Source of the DNA: Calycina herbarum
Taxonomy: Eukaryota; Ascomycota; Leotiomycetes; Helotiales; Pezizellaceae
Assembly (NCBI GenBank): GCA_001414485.1
Contig: LLEY01000039.1
Location: forward strand, 124,001-188,000
Direction: 5' to 3'
Length of the DNA stretch: 64,000 nt
Below are positions 34,401 to 46,910 of the stretch, one piece after another (the stretch's first letter is position 1; every line of letters starts with the position of its first letter). The notes under the pieces are model-generated. The model saw only the letters and a list, made by a program, of their open reading frames with translations. It ran no database searches and had not been told where the DNA came from. A program made the translations under genes and the position numbers.

Positions 34401-36769
34401 AGGCTTAATAATAAGATAAATACTATCTTCTATTTATCTCTGGTTTTTATTTATATAAGTCTATAAACGTTTTATTAATCTAATTTCGTAAATCGTACTA
34501 CCTTACCTAACTTATCTTATAAGTATTAGCTAGGTAGTAGTAGATAAGCGTCCTTAACTATAGTGTAATTTACTTCTTAATAATTAATATATACTCTTCT
34601 ATCTAAGTTATCTTTCTTTTTAATAATAAGTATATTTAAAGTAATTAGTAACTTAGATCTTCTAATATATCCCTTCTTAATACCTTCCTTTATATAACTC
34701 TCTATTCTCTATAGGCTTTTCTAGTTATATAACCAAAGCTTCTACTTTAAGAGATAATAACCCTCTTTTAATTTAATCTTATAATCTTATAAGTAATGTT
34801 CTAGTAAAGCTCGTAAGTCTTCTAGGTTTTTGAACAAAGCTCTAAATTCTCTATACTATATAGGTATTTCGTTATTAGCTTTCTTACTAACCTATAGAGG
34901 ACCTTAGACAAGGTGTTCTAGTACTTTAGAAGAGGTAGTACTAACCTCGTTCTAGTCTTAAAGTTATAAACACGAACCCTTATATTTATATTAACTAAAA
35001 GTTATTATCCTAGCTCTTTAGTCGATTTCTAGATTATGTTCCTAAATCTATAATATACTAAGTATTACTTCCTTACTTCCTATTTTAATAATATCGAATT
35101 ATATATCTAAGTAGTATTCTTTAATATTAGTTTTTATTAGAATAGTTTACTAATTAATAATCCTATTTTAATATACTATATCTATTCTATTAACTACTCC
35201 TAGTCGATATAGTCTTATCCCTTTAATTAGAATATTTAGCTTTTCTTAAGCTATTAGGGAAATAAAGTTACCTATTACTTCTAAGTCTATTATAACTCGT
35301 AACTTCTTCTCTTATATTTCTATAGTTACTACTAACTATCTTTCTTCTAAAGTAGCGTCTAACTTTACTTTAATATATTAGACTTTAAAAGATCGATTTT
35401 CTCAATTATAATTCCTTTTTTCCTCGTTCTTATACTATAGAAAGAATCTTACTCTTTCCTTATTAGCGTATACTACCTTGTATACTAATCTATATTCTAG
35501 GATTCCTATTATCTTAGGAATTCCTCTTATAAATCGTTTTAGTATTTATTTACAATTATATTAGATCTATTTATAACTAGTTTCTATAATAGCTTCTATA
35601 GACCATAGTTCTTCTATATATAAATAATCTAAAGTAGTCTCTAATATACTTATCTCTAGTTTTATATAGTAAACCTTAAATATATAGTTCTTTAAGTTCT
35701 TTTCCTTAACTACCTAAATCTAAGACTAAGGAAAGAATACTACTCTTTTATTGTCTAATAATACTACTTTATATATTTAATAATATTCTACTATTTTAGT
35801 AGGTTCTAGTAATATTCTTTTAAACCACTTTTATAATAACTAGTCTAAGGTTAAGCTTAGTTTATATCGTATCTATTATACTATTATTTCTTAAACTGTT
35901 TCTATAAACTATAACTCTCCTATTAGAGGATAGTAACATTCCTCTAGTTCTGTTTTAGCCTATTTAGTAATATCGAGCTCCTTTTACTCCTAGAATAGTA
36001 TACTAAACAACTTTAGTAAATCATGTTCTTTAAATACTATTCTATCCTCTCTAATTAATATAACTATAATATATTACTTAAATTCTTTTAGTATAACGTC
36101 TTTAGATACTATTCTATAAAAGGGGGTTTTAATTCTTCCTTTAAATCCTGTTAGGACTTACTATGTCTACGTACTAGTTTCCCCTAAGATATCGTATACC
36201 TTCTATACGTCTTTAACCTTAGGATAAGTAGATCTCTTAACTCATAGTTAGTTATATATAAGTTCTTTATCCTTAATAGTTTCTTACCTAGTAATTAAGC
36301 TAACTAGAGTTATTATTTTAAGGTTATTTCTTATAACTATATATATTATTAATATAGTTAGATTAACTCCTTATATAGTATAAGAACTCTAGAAGTCTAG
36401 TTTCTAATTATTAATATATATTTATTAATTTCCTTATTTAAAGGTTCTAAGGAAAGCCTAAGTTTCTCTAACTTTAGAGTCTTTATTTTTTATTTCTCTT
36501 TCTAAATTAGAAGATAAGTCTAATATCTCTAAAGAACTAGTTAATAGTAGTAATTTATATTCTACTTAAAAAGGTTACTTAGATTCTATTATTAATTATA
36601 TATTATAATATTCTTTAAGAAGTAGATCTCTATTATTATTAGTATCTTATATACTACTAATTCCTTTATTATTTTTAATCTAGGTTCTATATTCTCGTAC
36701 TTTAAGCTTCTTATCTATAAGTTTAATACGATTAGTTAAGACTACCTATTATTAAATAGTAGTATTAAT

Positions 36770-37600
36770 TTATTTCTTTCTTTTAGAGTCTTTCTTCTTA
36801 TTATACTTATTTACTCTATAACCTAATAAGCTATAATTATAACATAAGTTCTACTTACGTCGACGATTTTACTCTTCCTAAGAAAGTCCTCCTTTCTTTA
36901 GAAAGGTTTTCTTCTATATAGCGTTCACCTCCTTACTATATTTACTAGTATAAGAATACTTCTACTTCTCTAACTCTTTACTCTTTTCCCCGTGCCTAGG
37001 GTTACTCTTCCTAAATTTATATAAGCAGTTGTCTAGCTAGACGACTTCCTTAATCATACTTATAATAGTTAAGAATTACATATTCTACTTAGCTATTTCC
37101 TTATAGATATATATCTTTAATCCTCTATAAAAGAGTTCTATAAGAGCGATTATATCCTATCTCGACTTCGTTCTATAACGTTGAAATTTATTAGCATAAT
37201 CTATTACTAATCCGGTCTAGTATAATTCTAAAAGCTTATATATAGCTGTTTAGATTATATCGAAGTCTCTAAAGACTTTTCTAATAGTTGCTTTAAATCC
37301 TCTCTAAGATTTAAATATAATCTTAGTTAATTCTATCTTTCTATCTTTATCCTTATTCTTAAAGAAGTCTTCTAAGTATAGCTAGGCCTATTCTAATACT
37401 AATCCCCTAAGATAGGAGATAGTAAAGATAGTTTATAAATTATAATTGTCTTTAAACTTATTAGAGTTAAAGTTAAAATAGATGTCTATTTAAAGAAGGA
37501 ATAAGTCGAGTTCCTTTCGCTTCCTATAATACGTATCTAGTATCTTAACTTTAATAGATTCAAGTGCTTCAACCTTATAGGGCTCGGGAGCGTCTAACAT
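36770..37600 (-). pseudogene. Gag relic
   Basis: From a minus-strand ATG at about 37600, frame LDAPEPYK...YFNFNSNKFKD, then ISYLRGLVLE and LEDFFKNKDKDRK match the retrotransposon capsid domain, with stops at former Gln/Trp codons. A degraded CCHC zinc knuckle (CYNYSLLGYR) lies near 36840-36870. Confidence 0.75.
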
Positions 37601-37760
37601 ACTAACATTGTCGTCGTTCCTAGTTAACTATATACCAGCAGGTGTTCTTCTAGTTATACTTCTAGATATTCCTATAACGTTAACTCGACTAGTATTCGGG
37701 CTAGCTGCTACGGAGGTTGCTAGAGCTATAGCGACTAAACTTCTAAGCAGGTGCTTAAAG

Positions 37761-38195
37761 TATAACGAAACTTAAACAAACTAAACAAAGATGACTAAGT
37801 CTCGAAGGTTAGTATACAGATAAGAAGTATAGATACGCCGTATTATTCACTTAGAAGTAAACTCGTTACTTATATCAAAGATATTAAACAAGATAATAAG
37901 ATTAATAACTAAAGTTAAGCACGAAGCTCCTATCTAATAGCAGACGTGCCAGTCTTTATATAGAACTGTAGTCCTCCGTTCTAATCGCTCTAGTCGCTCG
38001 CCCTGATCGCTTTAGTCGACAGGCGACTTAAGCGACTCAGGCGACTAGGTCACGTGATGTCCCTCACCAAAAGAAATCCATGGATCGCTTAGCTAGTCTA
38101 AGGATCCTTCTTCTATAAGAGTTTCCGATAGTGCTTAACCTGTCAGGGCGCCGCCTGGTCTTTACTCGTCACATGCTTACACGTGATTCGTGACA
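37761..38195 (-). repeat. right LTR (5' LTR of the element), 435 bp
   Basis: Partner of the left LTR. Here the inner 180 bp are mutated (for example TATAAC for TGTAAC) and the outer part is intact (CACGTGATG, GCGCCGCCTGG, ending CGTGACA), the mirror image of the left LTR. Confidence 0.92.
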
Positions 38196-38200
38196 CCTGG
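38196..38200. repeat. target-site duplication, right copy (CCTGG)
   Basis: Matches 30908-30912. Confidence 0.9.
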
Positions 38201-39666
38201 CTCGTCACTTTGCTCAGCATCATCTAACCACCATTCAAATGTCTCCTTATGTGACTCTTTTGCTGCTTCCCAGTCCTCCGAACGAACCCACCCTTCACTA
38301 TTCGTGCTTATCATCTCATTCAGTAGAGGCAGCGCTGTCTCTCCATGAAGTACCGCAGTATCTCAAAGGTCTGAGGAGATTCTGGTCCGCATTCCTAGCT
38401 GCGGAGAGTTTAGGTGCATCAACTTTAAGACTGATCTCAAAAATCTGATAGCAAAGCCACTCATCCTTTTGGATGGCTTTTCGTTGCCTGGCCACCTCTG
38501 GTCTTTATCTATGTCATCCGTCTCGCCTTCTTGGCCTGCAGCAGGTAGCATCGATTCTAGAACGGAGTTTCTGTTGACCAAATCCGGAGTTTCATCTGCG
38601 AAAGCAAAAGCGGGCTCGATACTGCTAGACTGCCAATCGATGATTGAAGTTATGATTGTGGGGTCACCCTCTGAGACGAAAATATTTCGTTTGTGAAGAT
38701 CAGCGTGTAGAAGGGTTGGCGTAGCCAGGTTTTGAAGCATTGTGCTCTTTTCCAGAGCCCCAACCACCTCTCCGCTGATCTTCAAGAGGCGATGGTGCTC
38801 TTCGACGGAACCGCGATATGGAAGCTCATTCTTTGGGGCTGATTCGGCATTAGGAATCCGTGAGAATCCTTGGTCAAGCAGCCCGGTGCAATATTCATGT
38901 AAATTGTGCCCTATATTACTGATGTCAGATATGTAGACAGGATTTCGAGAGAGAGCACTGTTCAACTGTTTCTGTTGGTAATATCGAGATTCGGCTGGAT
39001 TGCAATCCCAGTATTCCCGCATACAGTTTGGGCCAATGGAAAAGTCGTCTCCAAGGGGGATTTTTGAATCTGAATCGATAGGAACATCGGCAAAATAGAT
39101 GCTCCCATAGGCCGAGAAAGGCAGCGCTGCCATTGCCTTGATCGTTTTTGAAAGAGCTCTAACGCAGCGCATATGTTGAACAGAGGTCATTTCGGGCCAT
39201 TTTCCATGTAACTGTATACCTGAAGCGTGTTCCATAATGATGTACTCTGTGCCAATGGGATTGGTTTTGTGATCGTTCCACTCTAGAACCTTTGGTACAG
39301 GAATATCGGTATTCCGGCCTACTGTATACGGGTCAACTTCAAAGTAAATTTTGAGACACTTTCACACTTACTGTAAGTCATTGTTGCAACTTCCGAGTTG
39401 GTTGTGAGGGTTTCGGGATCAGCGATTCGAAAAGGTATTCTGGCAACGATTGAGGCACCGTTGTCCATTTGGAAAATGAAGACACTGTTAAACCCGCCCT
39501 CTTTCTTGTCATAACTCTTTATCGAGCTAGATCCGGGGCATAGTGCAATGACACGCTGACAAAGTGCAAAGAAGTCAAACTGTATTAAACGTGCACCATG
39601 TTGTAACTGATCACGGTGAAGCCAACGACCAGTGGTGTAGACGTATGGGTCCGGGCCCTGGGGCAT
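38196..39666 (-). pseudogene. aminoglycoside-phosphotransferase-like (APH/protein-kinase-fold) gene, disrupted by the retrotransposon
   Basis: Exon 1 (39372-39666) and exon 2 (from 39321 leftwards) are joined over a 50-bp intron (GTAAGT donor). The likely start MPQGPDPYVYTTGRW fits this fungal family; the frame stays open upstream to 39828. Marks: FNSVFIFQMDNG and VARIPF (glycine loop and Lys region), PVPKVLEW, EYIIMEHASG (hinge), LLHADLHKRNIF (catalytic loop), IIDWQ (metal-binding Asp). Near 38476 the family continues one frame over (DEWLCYQIFEI...KLSAARNAD, RYCGTSWRDSAA), and near 38330 it returns, so there is one base lost and one gained. The frame then runs straight into the target duplication; its last codons are at 30847-30912. 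Substrate unknown. Confidence 0.85.
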
Positions 39667-39828
39667 TTTTGAGTGTACTGAAATGAGTTTGGATGGAATG
39701 GGAGTATAATCAGAGAACAACCTTCTCGTCTTACGTGGTGGGGACATTCGTCTGGTGCTGATTGCAAATATTTCCCGCCCGATGTATTTGACATCGAGGG
39801 CCGGCCTCAGGAAGAATCGTTCCAACAT

Positions 39829-40124
39829 TTGTAGGGGAAACGCTAGCTTGAAAGCTACATGGGAAAAATGGCTTCCAAGCTATCACTTCACCTGCAGGCT
39901 CATTAAAAGCGACCGTCAAGTGGATATTAAAATGAGGTTCAGCGCTTGAGAGGAAGTAAGAGGGAACTTAACGCGCTCCTGCAATACCAGCGCCCTAAGT
40001 GCATATGTGCACGGATATTAAGAATCACGTGGAGATTCGGCCGCTGCGGCCCGATGCCCTGGCCAAGTGCAGTCAGAATCTTCCCGTTGGGTTTCACGAT
40101 GATACCTGGGTATCTAGGTGGGCG
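39829..40124. other. intergenic, upstream of the APH-like gene
   Basis: No gene supported; probably holds the 5' region of the disrupted minus-strand gene. Confidence 0.4.
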
Positions 40125-40484
40125 CTACTGATTCTTGATTGACGCCATGGCATGTTCCCTCTCCATGTGATGGCTGTGGCATTTGGCCTTGATGTTGTTT
40201 TGCTGTGGACCTTTGTTATTCCTTTCAGTAGGGTTATTACACGCCTGGTACTTTTTGAAATTAGGTCTGGACTGTTCTTCATCTGCTATCATGTTGTTTG
40301 AATACCGAGATACACTTTTCTGTTTCTTTCGCGGTCTCTTCGGAAAGACCAACCGTCTATTAACCCGGTTAGAATCACGTTCTACGCGACGATGAGTTCT
40401 TTTCAGTTGGATATTATTCAGTATAAGTAATGTGAGGATGCCTACGATGAATAGAATCATTTCAATCAATCTTACACTTTCCAA
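40125..40484 (-). CDS. small basic membrane-anchored hypothetical protein
   Basis: Open frame of 119 residues with one N-terminal hydrophobic segment (IEMILFIVGILTLLILN) followed by a strongly basic, Asn/Gln-rich tail (KRPRKKQK and similar). By the positive-inside rule the tail would be cytoplasmic with a signal anchor. Its start lies 187 bp from the divergent plus-strand gene at 40672, so the two may share a promoter. No family is recognised, and chance openness is possible. Confidence 0.4.
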   Translation of the reverse strand: MESVRLIEMILFIVGILTLLILNNIQLKRTHRRVERDSNRVNRRLVFPKRPRKKQKSVSRYSNNMIADEEQSRPNFKKYQACNNPTERNNKGPQQNNIKAKCHSHHMEREHAMASIKNQ

Positions 40485-40671
40485 TCTTCAAGATCCAAAC
40501 TTTGCCTCATATTCATAACACCTTTCCTCAAAACAATCACGCAAAGTTTTTTCATACTCTTGCTTCGAAATTTAATATCCCCATACAAATACTTCAAATT
40601 CAGACAGTAATTTCATTCTCAAGGGGTAGTAGCTCATCAATACCAACTAACAAGCTACTAGCTTTCTCGAA

Positions 40672-41037
40672 ATGGCTCCAAAGTACTACACCAAGGCCAT
40701 TAACAAGTTCAGAGAGACAAAAGGACTTGGAAGAAAGCTCAAGGGCATGCTCGCAGCTAGTTCTCGCATCGCACCTTCGCAAACCTCAAGAAACAACTCT
40801 GATTACCGACTCCGTCTGGATTCGGGGGAGTTGATTGGCACTAAACTCAACGTCTATCTCCAAGTCAATGCCCAGCCAACATCCACTCTTTTTAAAGAGT
40901 GGCTCAAAAGACGCGTCACTCACGCTAACTTGGCAGTGGCAGTTTTCGACACAGCTGCTGCAGACGAGAAGGCAGAAAAGGAGCGACTTATTGATGAGTT
41001 GGATCAGAAGGGTAACAAGGCTCTTTCAGAGCTATGA
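40672..41037 (+). CDS. small hypothetical protein
   Basis: Single open frame of 121 residues starting MAPKYYTKAINKFRETKG in a CGAAATGGC context. Basic N-terminal third, then a short alpha/beta-like middle (LRLDSGELIGTKLNVYLQVNA) and two charged helices at the end (DEKAEKERLIDELDQK). No signal peptide, membrane segment or known domain. Confidence 0.55.
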   Translation: MAPKYYTKAINKFRETKGLGRKLKGMLAASSRIAPSQTSRNNSDYRLRLDSGELIGTKLNVYLQVNAQPTSTLFKEWLKRRVTHANLAVAVFDTAAADEKAEKERLIDELDQKGNKALSEL

Positions 41038-42794
41038 GTGGCTCTATTTCTGGAAACGTTTCGGTCAGAAAATATTTCATTTGGGAATTGTATCTTCATA
41101 CTGTCAACATAAACCTTGGTCTTTGATGTTCTTGTTTTGTATATTAGAGTAGTTGGAACTCTTTGGTTTGCGAAGTTGGACTGGGACTTTGGACTTTTAT
41201 CTGCTAGATTAGAGACACTGTGTGAGGTGGTTTTGTTCATCAATCCTCTGAGGTTTTGGAGATGAGCGTATGCAGTGGCTTGAAAGGTCAGGATACCCCG
41301 GAAAGCTTTGTACAAGCTTGAGAATCTATATATGCATCTTAAACCACTATATACCCCCTGACTAGTCCTTGATTGATGAACATTCAAACATAGCAATTAT
41401 GAACTCAAATATTTAATGTTCGTTCAATTATCTTTTCATATCTTTGGAAATGCTCCTTCATATTATGGTCATTACAATAAGAAAGGAGTTAGCCCCCGGG
41501 GTTTCAAGCTAGAGTGGTGGCAGTAGCTATGGCATATTATGGGAAAGTTTTTCCGCAAAGGCCGTCCCTAGCACTGATCGGTTGCTGTTAACTGGCCTTC
41601 ACAACTGACTAGAGGCTTCCTCAGAGGTATCTAGTTGATTGGAAGTAGCGTGGTTAAGAAACAGAGGGAGACCTGTATCCGCAACGTCCCGTCAATATGT
41701 AAAACAATAAAGTGAAAGCTGTCACATACGGCCATAGATTGAGGAGAATTGGGCTATCTCAACCTGCCCTTCAAACACAAGCCTTGATTCAAAATTGGTC
41801 TCGGGATTCCATCTTACCGGCTTCTGAATATTGGTTTACCGAAACCCGGAATTGGGAATATCATTTACAATACCGAAGCCCGCATGCAACAATATTAGTA
41901 TCCCATTCTTAATTAGCAGTTTCTAGGAAATTCATATTTTCTAAACTCGCCAAACCTTCTGTATTTTGTTCTCGCATTGTTTTTTAGGCGATTACACTCA
42001 TACAATCCTACTTTTGGTCCCCTATTTTACTTTGGCGTGCAGATTCCAAAAACAGAGATTCCGAGAACAATTTACAGACAATTTAGATTTAAGTAGACAC
42101 TAATGAATACGCGCGGACGAGCGCTTTTATGGATTCCGCTGGTATGCCTGCATGGTTAGTAAGTGATGCGCTATCTCTTAACAATTCTTAGATTAGCGGG
42201 TTGTGATGGCCATCCAAGTTGGGCCCAGGGGGAAGGTCTCATTAGCTGATACAGTGATATGCGAATTAACTATGTAACGAGCTTCCTGGCATAAGTCTGT
42301 GGAATTCAAGGTATTTTTGTTACGGAATTAGAGGTATGATCTTAAAAGGCTGAGAATGCTTTAATATCTTATACTTAAGAATAGATGTTGCAAGTTATGA
42401 TAACGGAACAAATGGATTCCTCATAAGGTAATATTAATGTTTAAGGAGCTAGGATACAGGAGGAAGTGTGAGGCTCTTAAGGAGGCTCTGCTGCTGACTA
42501 AGCACTATCGAGGGCTGGTTCGCAACAATAAATAATAACAAATTGAAGTTGTTTATTTTATCACAGTATATAAAAGAAAGTTATGGAAATAATATCCAAA
42601 TATTCTTTTCCTTAGAAAAGCAAATTACGTTTTAAGTTGTATATTCTCAGTATTTAGGGGTTATATCGTTAACCAAGAATGACTTATATTTGTTAAAATC
42701 TTGATTTCTGGCTCGGTTCTGTTCATAACGCCGGCTAACACAAGGCCCCTTCTTTCGAAGTCCTACCTGTATAAGACTTCGTTAGAGAATTAAC
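41038..42794. other. intergenic, nothing recognised
   Basis: 1.76 kb without a supportable gene; AT content rises from 42300 to 42700. Frames at 41004-41396 and 41712-41912 look like chance openness. Confidence 0.4.
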
Positions 42795-44433
42795 CTAATC
42801 TATATTTTTATTGTCTTCACCTTCTTCACCTTGAACAAGGCTGTGCCACATTTTCTCAAATTCAATATCGGCACCCGGGTAAGTGTCATCCACGCTAAAA
42901 GTTACCTCACGCGAAGCCTTTGATCCAAAAAGTGCGTCTGATCGATACCATCTACAAAATGGCTTACACTTGCAAAAAGGTCGTCCCCACCATTCATTCG
43001 TATCGTTCGGAGTATGTTTGAAAAGTATTCTCCCATATTCACAACATTCCATGCGAACTTCATATATCTCATGCACAATCTTGTTGAAGGTTTCATAATC
43101 GTCGCCTGGGAAGAGAAGATCCTGTCTGTCATGGAAAAGTCCTGTAAGATCAGAAAAGCCTTCAACCCCTACAACTGTTAGCAATATGTTTACGATTGTT
43201 TTGTTTCTTTTACGTACACCATGGGCAATAGCCGGCAAACTCCCAGTCAATAATGGCGGAAATCTTAAAAATGACGGGTTTTTCTTCGACAATGAAGATA
43301 TTGCCCTTATTTAAATCGCCGTGAGTGAAAACGTATTGATCTTCATTTGATAATCGACCTTCCCCTAGGAGAACAGTCTTTATCTTGGCAACTTTCTCGT
43401 CGACTTCTCGAATCCATGATTCCGGAAATCGACCCTTTGGCCTGTCAGCCCGTCGTGAGTACTTGTATTTCAAGCTGAACAGGGTTTTCCGCCATGCCGG
43501 AGCGAGTTTTTTCAACCACTCTATCGGATCGAAGGGTACGTCTAGACATGGGCCTTCGTCGCATCTGAAGATAAAATCGCGAAGTGGTTTTCCATCTGCT
43601 GTTTGCATCCGTGGAGAAGTAAGTTTGCGCCATTTCTGTACATAAATTGCTAAGTCTTCTATGACCATCTCTTTCTGTTTCGCGGTCAACTGATTAACAA
43701 TGGCACTAAGTTCTATTCCTTTGGCACGGGACATTACGGTAAGCGCATATTTATCATCTTTGTCGCCGAATCTATACATTTCCACGAGGGGCACCTCTGG
43801 CAAATTTTTGCGGATGAGTTCCTGCGCGTTATAATCATTGGCAGGACTGTTCCAGTCATTATTGATCTCGTCTCTGATGAACCACTTTGGGCCAACTTCC
43901 CATAAGGCCATATGCTCCTTCAAATAAGAGACCTTGACGCGTGAAGTATAAGGGAATGGTGAAATCTGATGATTAGAAGTCCATCCGCAGTTGTGGCAAA
44001 GTTCGGTTTCGGGCTGGCAATGGAAGATGGACGCGATGTTAGAATCGTTTTCGTTGAACCAGTCTTGTGAAACAACCCGGAAGCCATCTGTATACTGAAC
44101 TAAATCACTTTCGTTGACGCCGGGATGATCTAAGTGACTAATTAGATCTAGGCGCCTGTAGGATAGGATTGGTATGCTATACTCACATGTGCTATCCCAT
44201 TGCATCTTTTTCTTGAGCGCCTGTTCGTAGTATACTATGCCCTCTGAGGCCTCTTTCTCGGCTCGTCGCTCCTTTTCAGATGGTGTCTCACGCTCCACGC
44301 TGCTCGAGCTATCGGATGCATCCTCTTCTTCAGTTTCAAGTTCTTTGTTGCTTGTGCCATACTCGCCTCGGATATTTGTACTTGGTGTTTTGTCGGGAGC
44401 GCCATCACTGGCATTTTGAGTTTCCTCTGGCAT
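42795..44433 (-). CDS. APH-family (kinase-like phosphotransferase) protein
   Basis: Exons 43218-44433 and 42795-43168 join through a 49-bp intron (GTACGT donor, TTGCTAAC branch, TTGTAG acceptor) to 529 residues. The first 75 residues are acidic, Ser/Glu-rich and probably disordered. A Cys pair (ELCHNCGW) occurs near residue 145. The kinase-like core includes VPLVEMYRFG, LTVMSRAKGIEL (hinge), FTHGDLNKGNIF (catalytic loop) and IIDWEFAGYCPWW (metal-binding Asp, ending across the intron). The C-terminal exon has WWGRPFCKCKPFC and acidic ends. This fold phosphorylates small molecules or proteins; the substrate is unknown. It is distinct in length and motifs from the disrupted APH gene at 38-39 kb. 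Confidence 0.85.
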
Positions 44434-45137
44434 GTTGCTACGCAGGGCTGCGGGGCATCAATCAGCCCGCTTCAGTTGCTATACTAGTATTGGGGCTTGA
44501 AGAAGTTAGGTAGCTGGTGCTGAAACTTTAATGAGATTTAGTTGATTCGGCTTTGGCTTTATACTGGAAGAAAGTGATCATGACTGGAAATGGAACCATT
44601 GGTCAAAGAAATTGAGCTATGTGGATAGATACCATATCTCCTGACAAAGAAATTCTCGGTCCCCGGCTAGCGTTGAAGGCTGATCCCTCAATGTAAGAAA
44701 AGATTTTGGAAATGTGACTTTTCTAAAATCGAAACCCAAATCCCGAGTGGATCTACAGCTAAGGTAATCACGGAAGTTGTGGAAATATATAAGAACAAAC
44801 TAGAAATATATAAATCAGAGTCTTGATGGGACACATTTAATTGATTTAAATATTCATGATAATACAGGATTGAACCCAAACCAGAGCATTTAGTACAATC
44901 TGGCGGTGAGCAGTACTCCATTAACTCCTGCTTCCATCTCTTGTTCATGAGATAGTTGAAATTTCAAACACGCCAGCAAACCAGACTAGACTCCACCCGT
45001 AGGGAACCCAAAGCACAGCCTAAACCAGACAGCCACAACTTGAAATCCAGCTACCAGGAAGGCTCTTGGGAGTTTTACTTCGAGAACCATGTAGGCACTA
45101 TCACCTCAGTAAGCTTTTGGTTGTAAAATCACCGGTA
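44434..45137. other. intergenic, nothing recognised
   Basis: No supportable gene. The first 250 bp are the upstream region of the minus-strand APH-family gene. Confidence 0.4.
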
Positions 45138-45669
45138 TTAGGACTCACATCTTTTATGGGCGCCGTCGATAGCAATGAGCTGTTCCAGAACTTCTCGGTC
45201 ATCCATCTCAATATCTTTCCTCTGTTCCCATTCCTTAACGAACCTTTTTCTGACCTTTCTTCTACATTTCTGACTCTTCGCTAGGTTTCTTGATAGAAAA
45301 ATGTCTTTTCCCATCAAACTGTCGGAGAATAGCCGATATTCCGGACACACTGTCCTTGCAACAGACGGCCACATTTGTCGCACGATAAGCGAGTTCGCGA
45401 GCCACTTTTTCAGATTCCTTCTCTTTCACTTCAGACGACTGCGTATTGTCAAAGTAGGCAATATACCACTCTATATCTGTAGAACCCAAAGTTCTTTCCG
45501 TTGGTAGGAAGCACAACTTGCATCGAGTGCAGATAAGCCGAGATTTGGGAGGGTTGTGTTGACAAAACCAACATGTCTCCCTTGGGTCCTTTTGTCCATC
45601 TGGGGGAGAGTTTATTTGTTTCCCCGGCTTTGGTCTGGGAAAGGCAAAAAACGTTGGTTGGTCTTTCAT
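45138..45669 (-). CDS. zinc-ribbon-like hypothetical protein in two overlapping frames
   Basis: The first frame (45669 to about 45262) starts MKDQPTFFAFPRPKPG and carries a four-Cys cluster CWFC...CTRC plus KLC, as in a zinc ribbon. A second frame ending TAA at 45138 carries a convincing basic helical C-terminus (CRRKVRKRFVKEWEQRKD, then MDDREVLEQLIAIDGAH). Both look coding and overlap by about 120 bp, so one gene probably switches frame between 45262 and 45470 through an intron I could not place or a one-base indel. Function unknown; nucleic-acid binding would be a guess. Confidence 0.5.
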
Positions 45670-46910
45670 TGTTGTATGGGGGTAGGTACGTGTGAGTATG
45701 GTGCGAGGTGGATGGAGGCTGGACTCTTGATACTGCGAGGTAAATTATCAGCAGAAAATGGAAAGTCTTATCTCTTTCTGAATATGGTTTGGTAAGAATA
45801 AGGCTTTTGTCCTTGAATTCTGCGACTGAAGATGTGAATGAGGCAGTTTCCAAGTGGAACTGAGACTCGTTTCTTTATTCGCTATGAATGAGGCAGCAAA
45901 TGGAGAACAAAGCGGTTTCGGGTTATCCGTAGTCGCAAACTGATTGAGAAAGACATTCTAAATGCCTTTGATGCGATGGGTTGGCCAGTGTCATTGGTAG
46001 CTTTCAGGGCATGCTGATCTGAAAGAGGCTGAGTTGGAGAATGAAATGTCGAGAAAGCGAAACTTCTTTCAGTTTGGAGAACCGCACCCACTTGATTTCA
46101 TACAGCTTTCGGGAGGGAATAAAGAAGAAGTGAGACAGTCAGAAATGGATACTGTCTAACACCCTAACCAAGAAGTGGTGCATGACTTAAAATTCCCGAG
46201 TCATCACAGTCAGGTGACCTAAGTCATATGCTGGTGTCTAGATAAAGAAAAAGGTTTTTCGAGAAGTAAGACAAAGCGGGCAATTTACACTTTTACAAAT
46301 TATAAGAATTCGAAGATATATACTATAGATATTAAACGAGTAAAAGTAGTATAATCTATATCTATTGAAATAAGTTAAAACGCGTTTTTATGACAGTTAG
46401 GGGATAAAACAGTCACTTTTAAATTAATTTAGGGGATATTTTAGGTATTTACGGTCATTTGGGGGTCAAAAGTGTCAATTACTGTCAAAAAAATCAAGAA
46501 TAATTCTTCTAGACCTCTCAAACAATAATTTATCTTACCCTAGGTTGATCCGCACAAAGAAAGGAAACGTAAGTATACGCAGAGTGATACCTGGAACTCT
46601 TACATTCAGAATATTCTCACTCAATTTCAGATGGATTGCTAGTATGAAAAATGTGGGAAAAGTTGATTCGTTTTGGGAAGGATATGAAGCGAAGCGGGAA
46701 ACCATACTTTTGTTGCTATCCATTTCTAACCACTAGAAATTCTGTCCATTTCTGGCAAGTAATGAGAACTGTGTTGATTTGCTTCTGCGACTAGAAAATA
46801 ACGTGGATTCGTAGCAAGTCGAATGCAGAAGAAGCGATGTTTGGAGCTCCTGTTGAATGTTTATTAATGGCGAAGATATGACACAATATTGGATGTCAAC
46901 TTACAGAAGG
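45670..46910. other. intergenic, nothing recognised
   Basis: Moderately AT-rich at 46290-46560 with recurring words TAGGGGATA and TCACTTTT. No gene supported. Confidence 0.4.

Larger units (their letters stand above)
30913..38195 (-). mobile_element. Ty3/gypsy LTR retrotransposon, RIP-inactivated
   Basis: 7283 bp between perfect 5-bp target duplications, with two 435-bp LTRs starting TG and ending CA in the unmutated copies. On the minus strand the order is Gag, reverse transcriptase, integrase, which defines Ty3/gypsy. Every domain is riddled with stops and DD-to-NN type changes from G-to-A/C-to-T mutation, and no ORF of about 60 codons or more survives on either strand from 30.2 to 38.2 kb. 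A purine tract (minus strand of 31348-31362) precedes the 3' LTR. A separate ORF relic on the opposite strand lies between integrase and that LTR. Confidence 0.95.

Noticed and set aside
31348..37760. CRISPR array, tRNA or other RNA genes in the AT-rich block
   Set aside because: No regularly spaced repeats or cloverleaf; the composition is explained by RIP of a retrotransposon, and this is fungal DNA.
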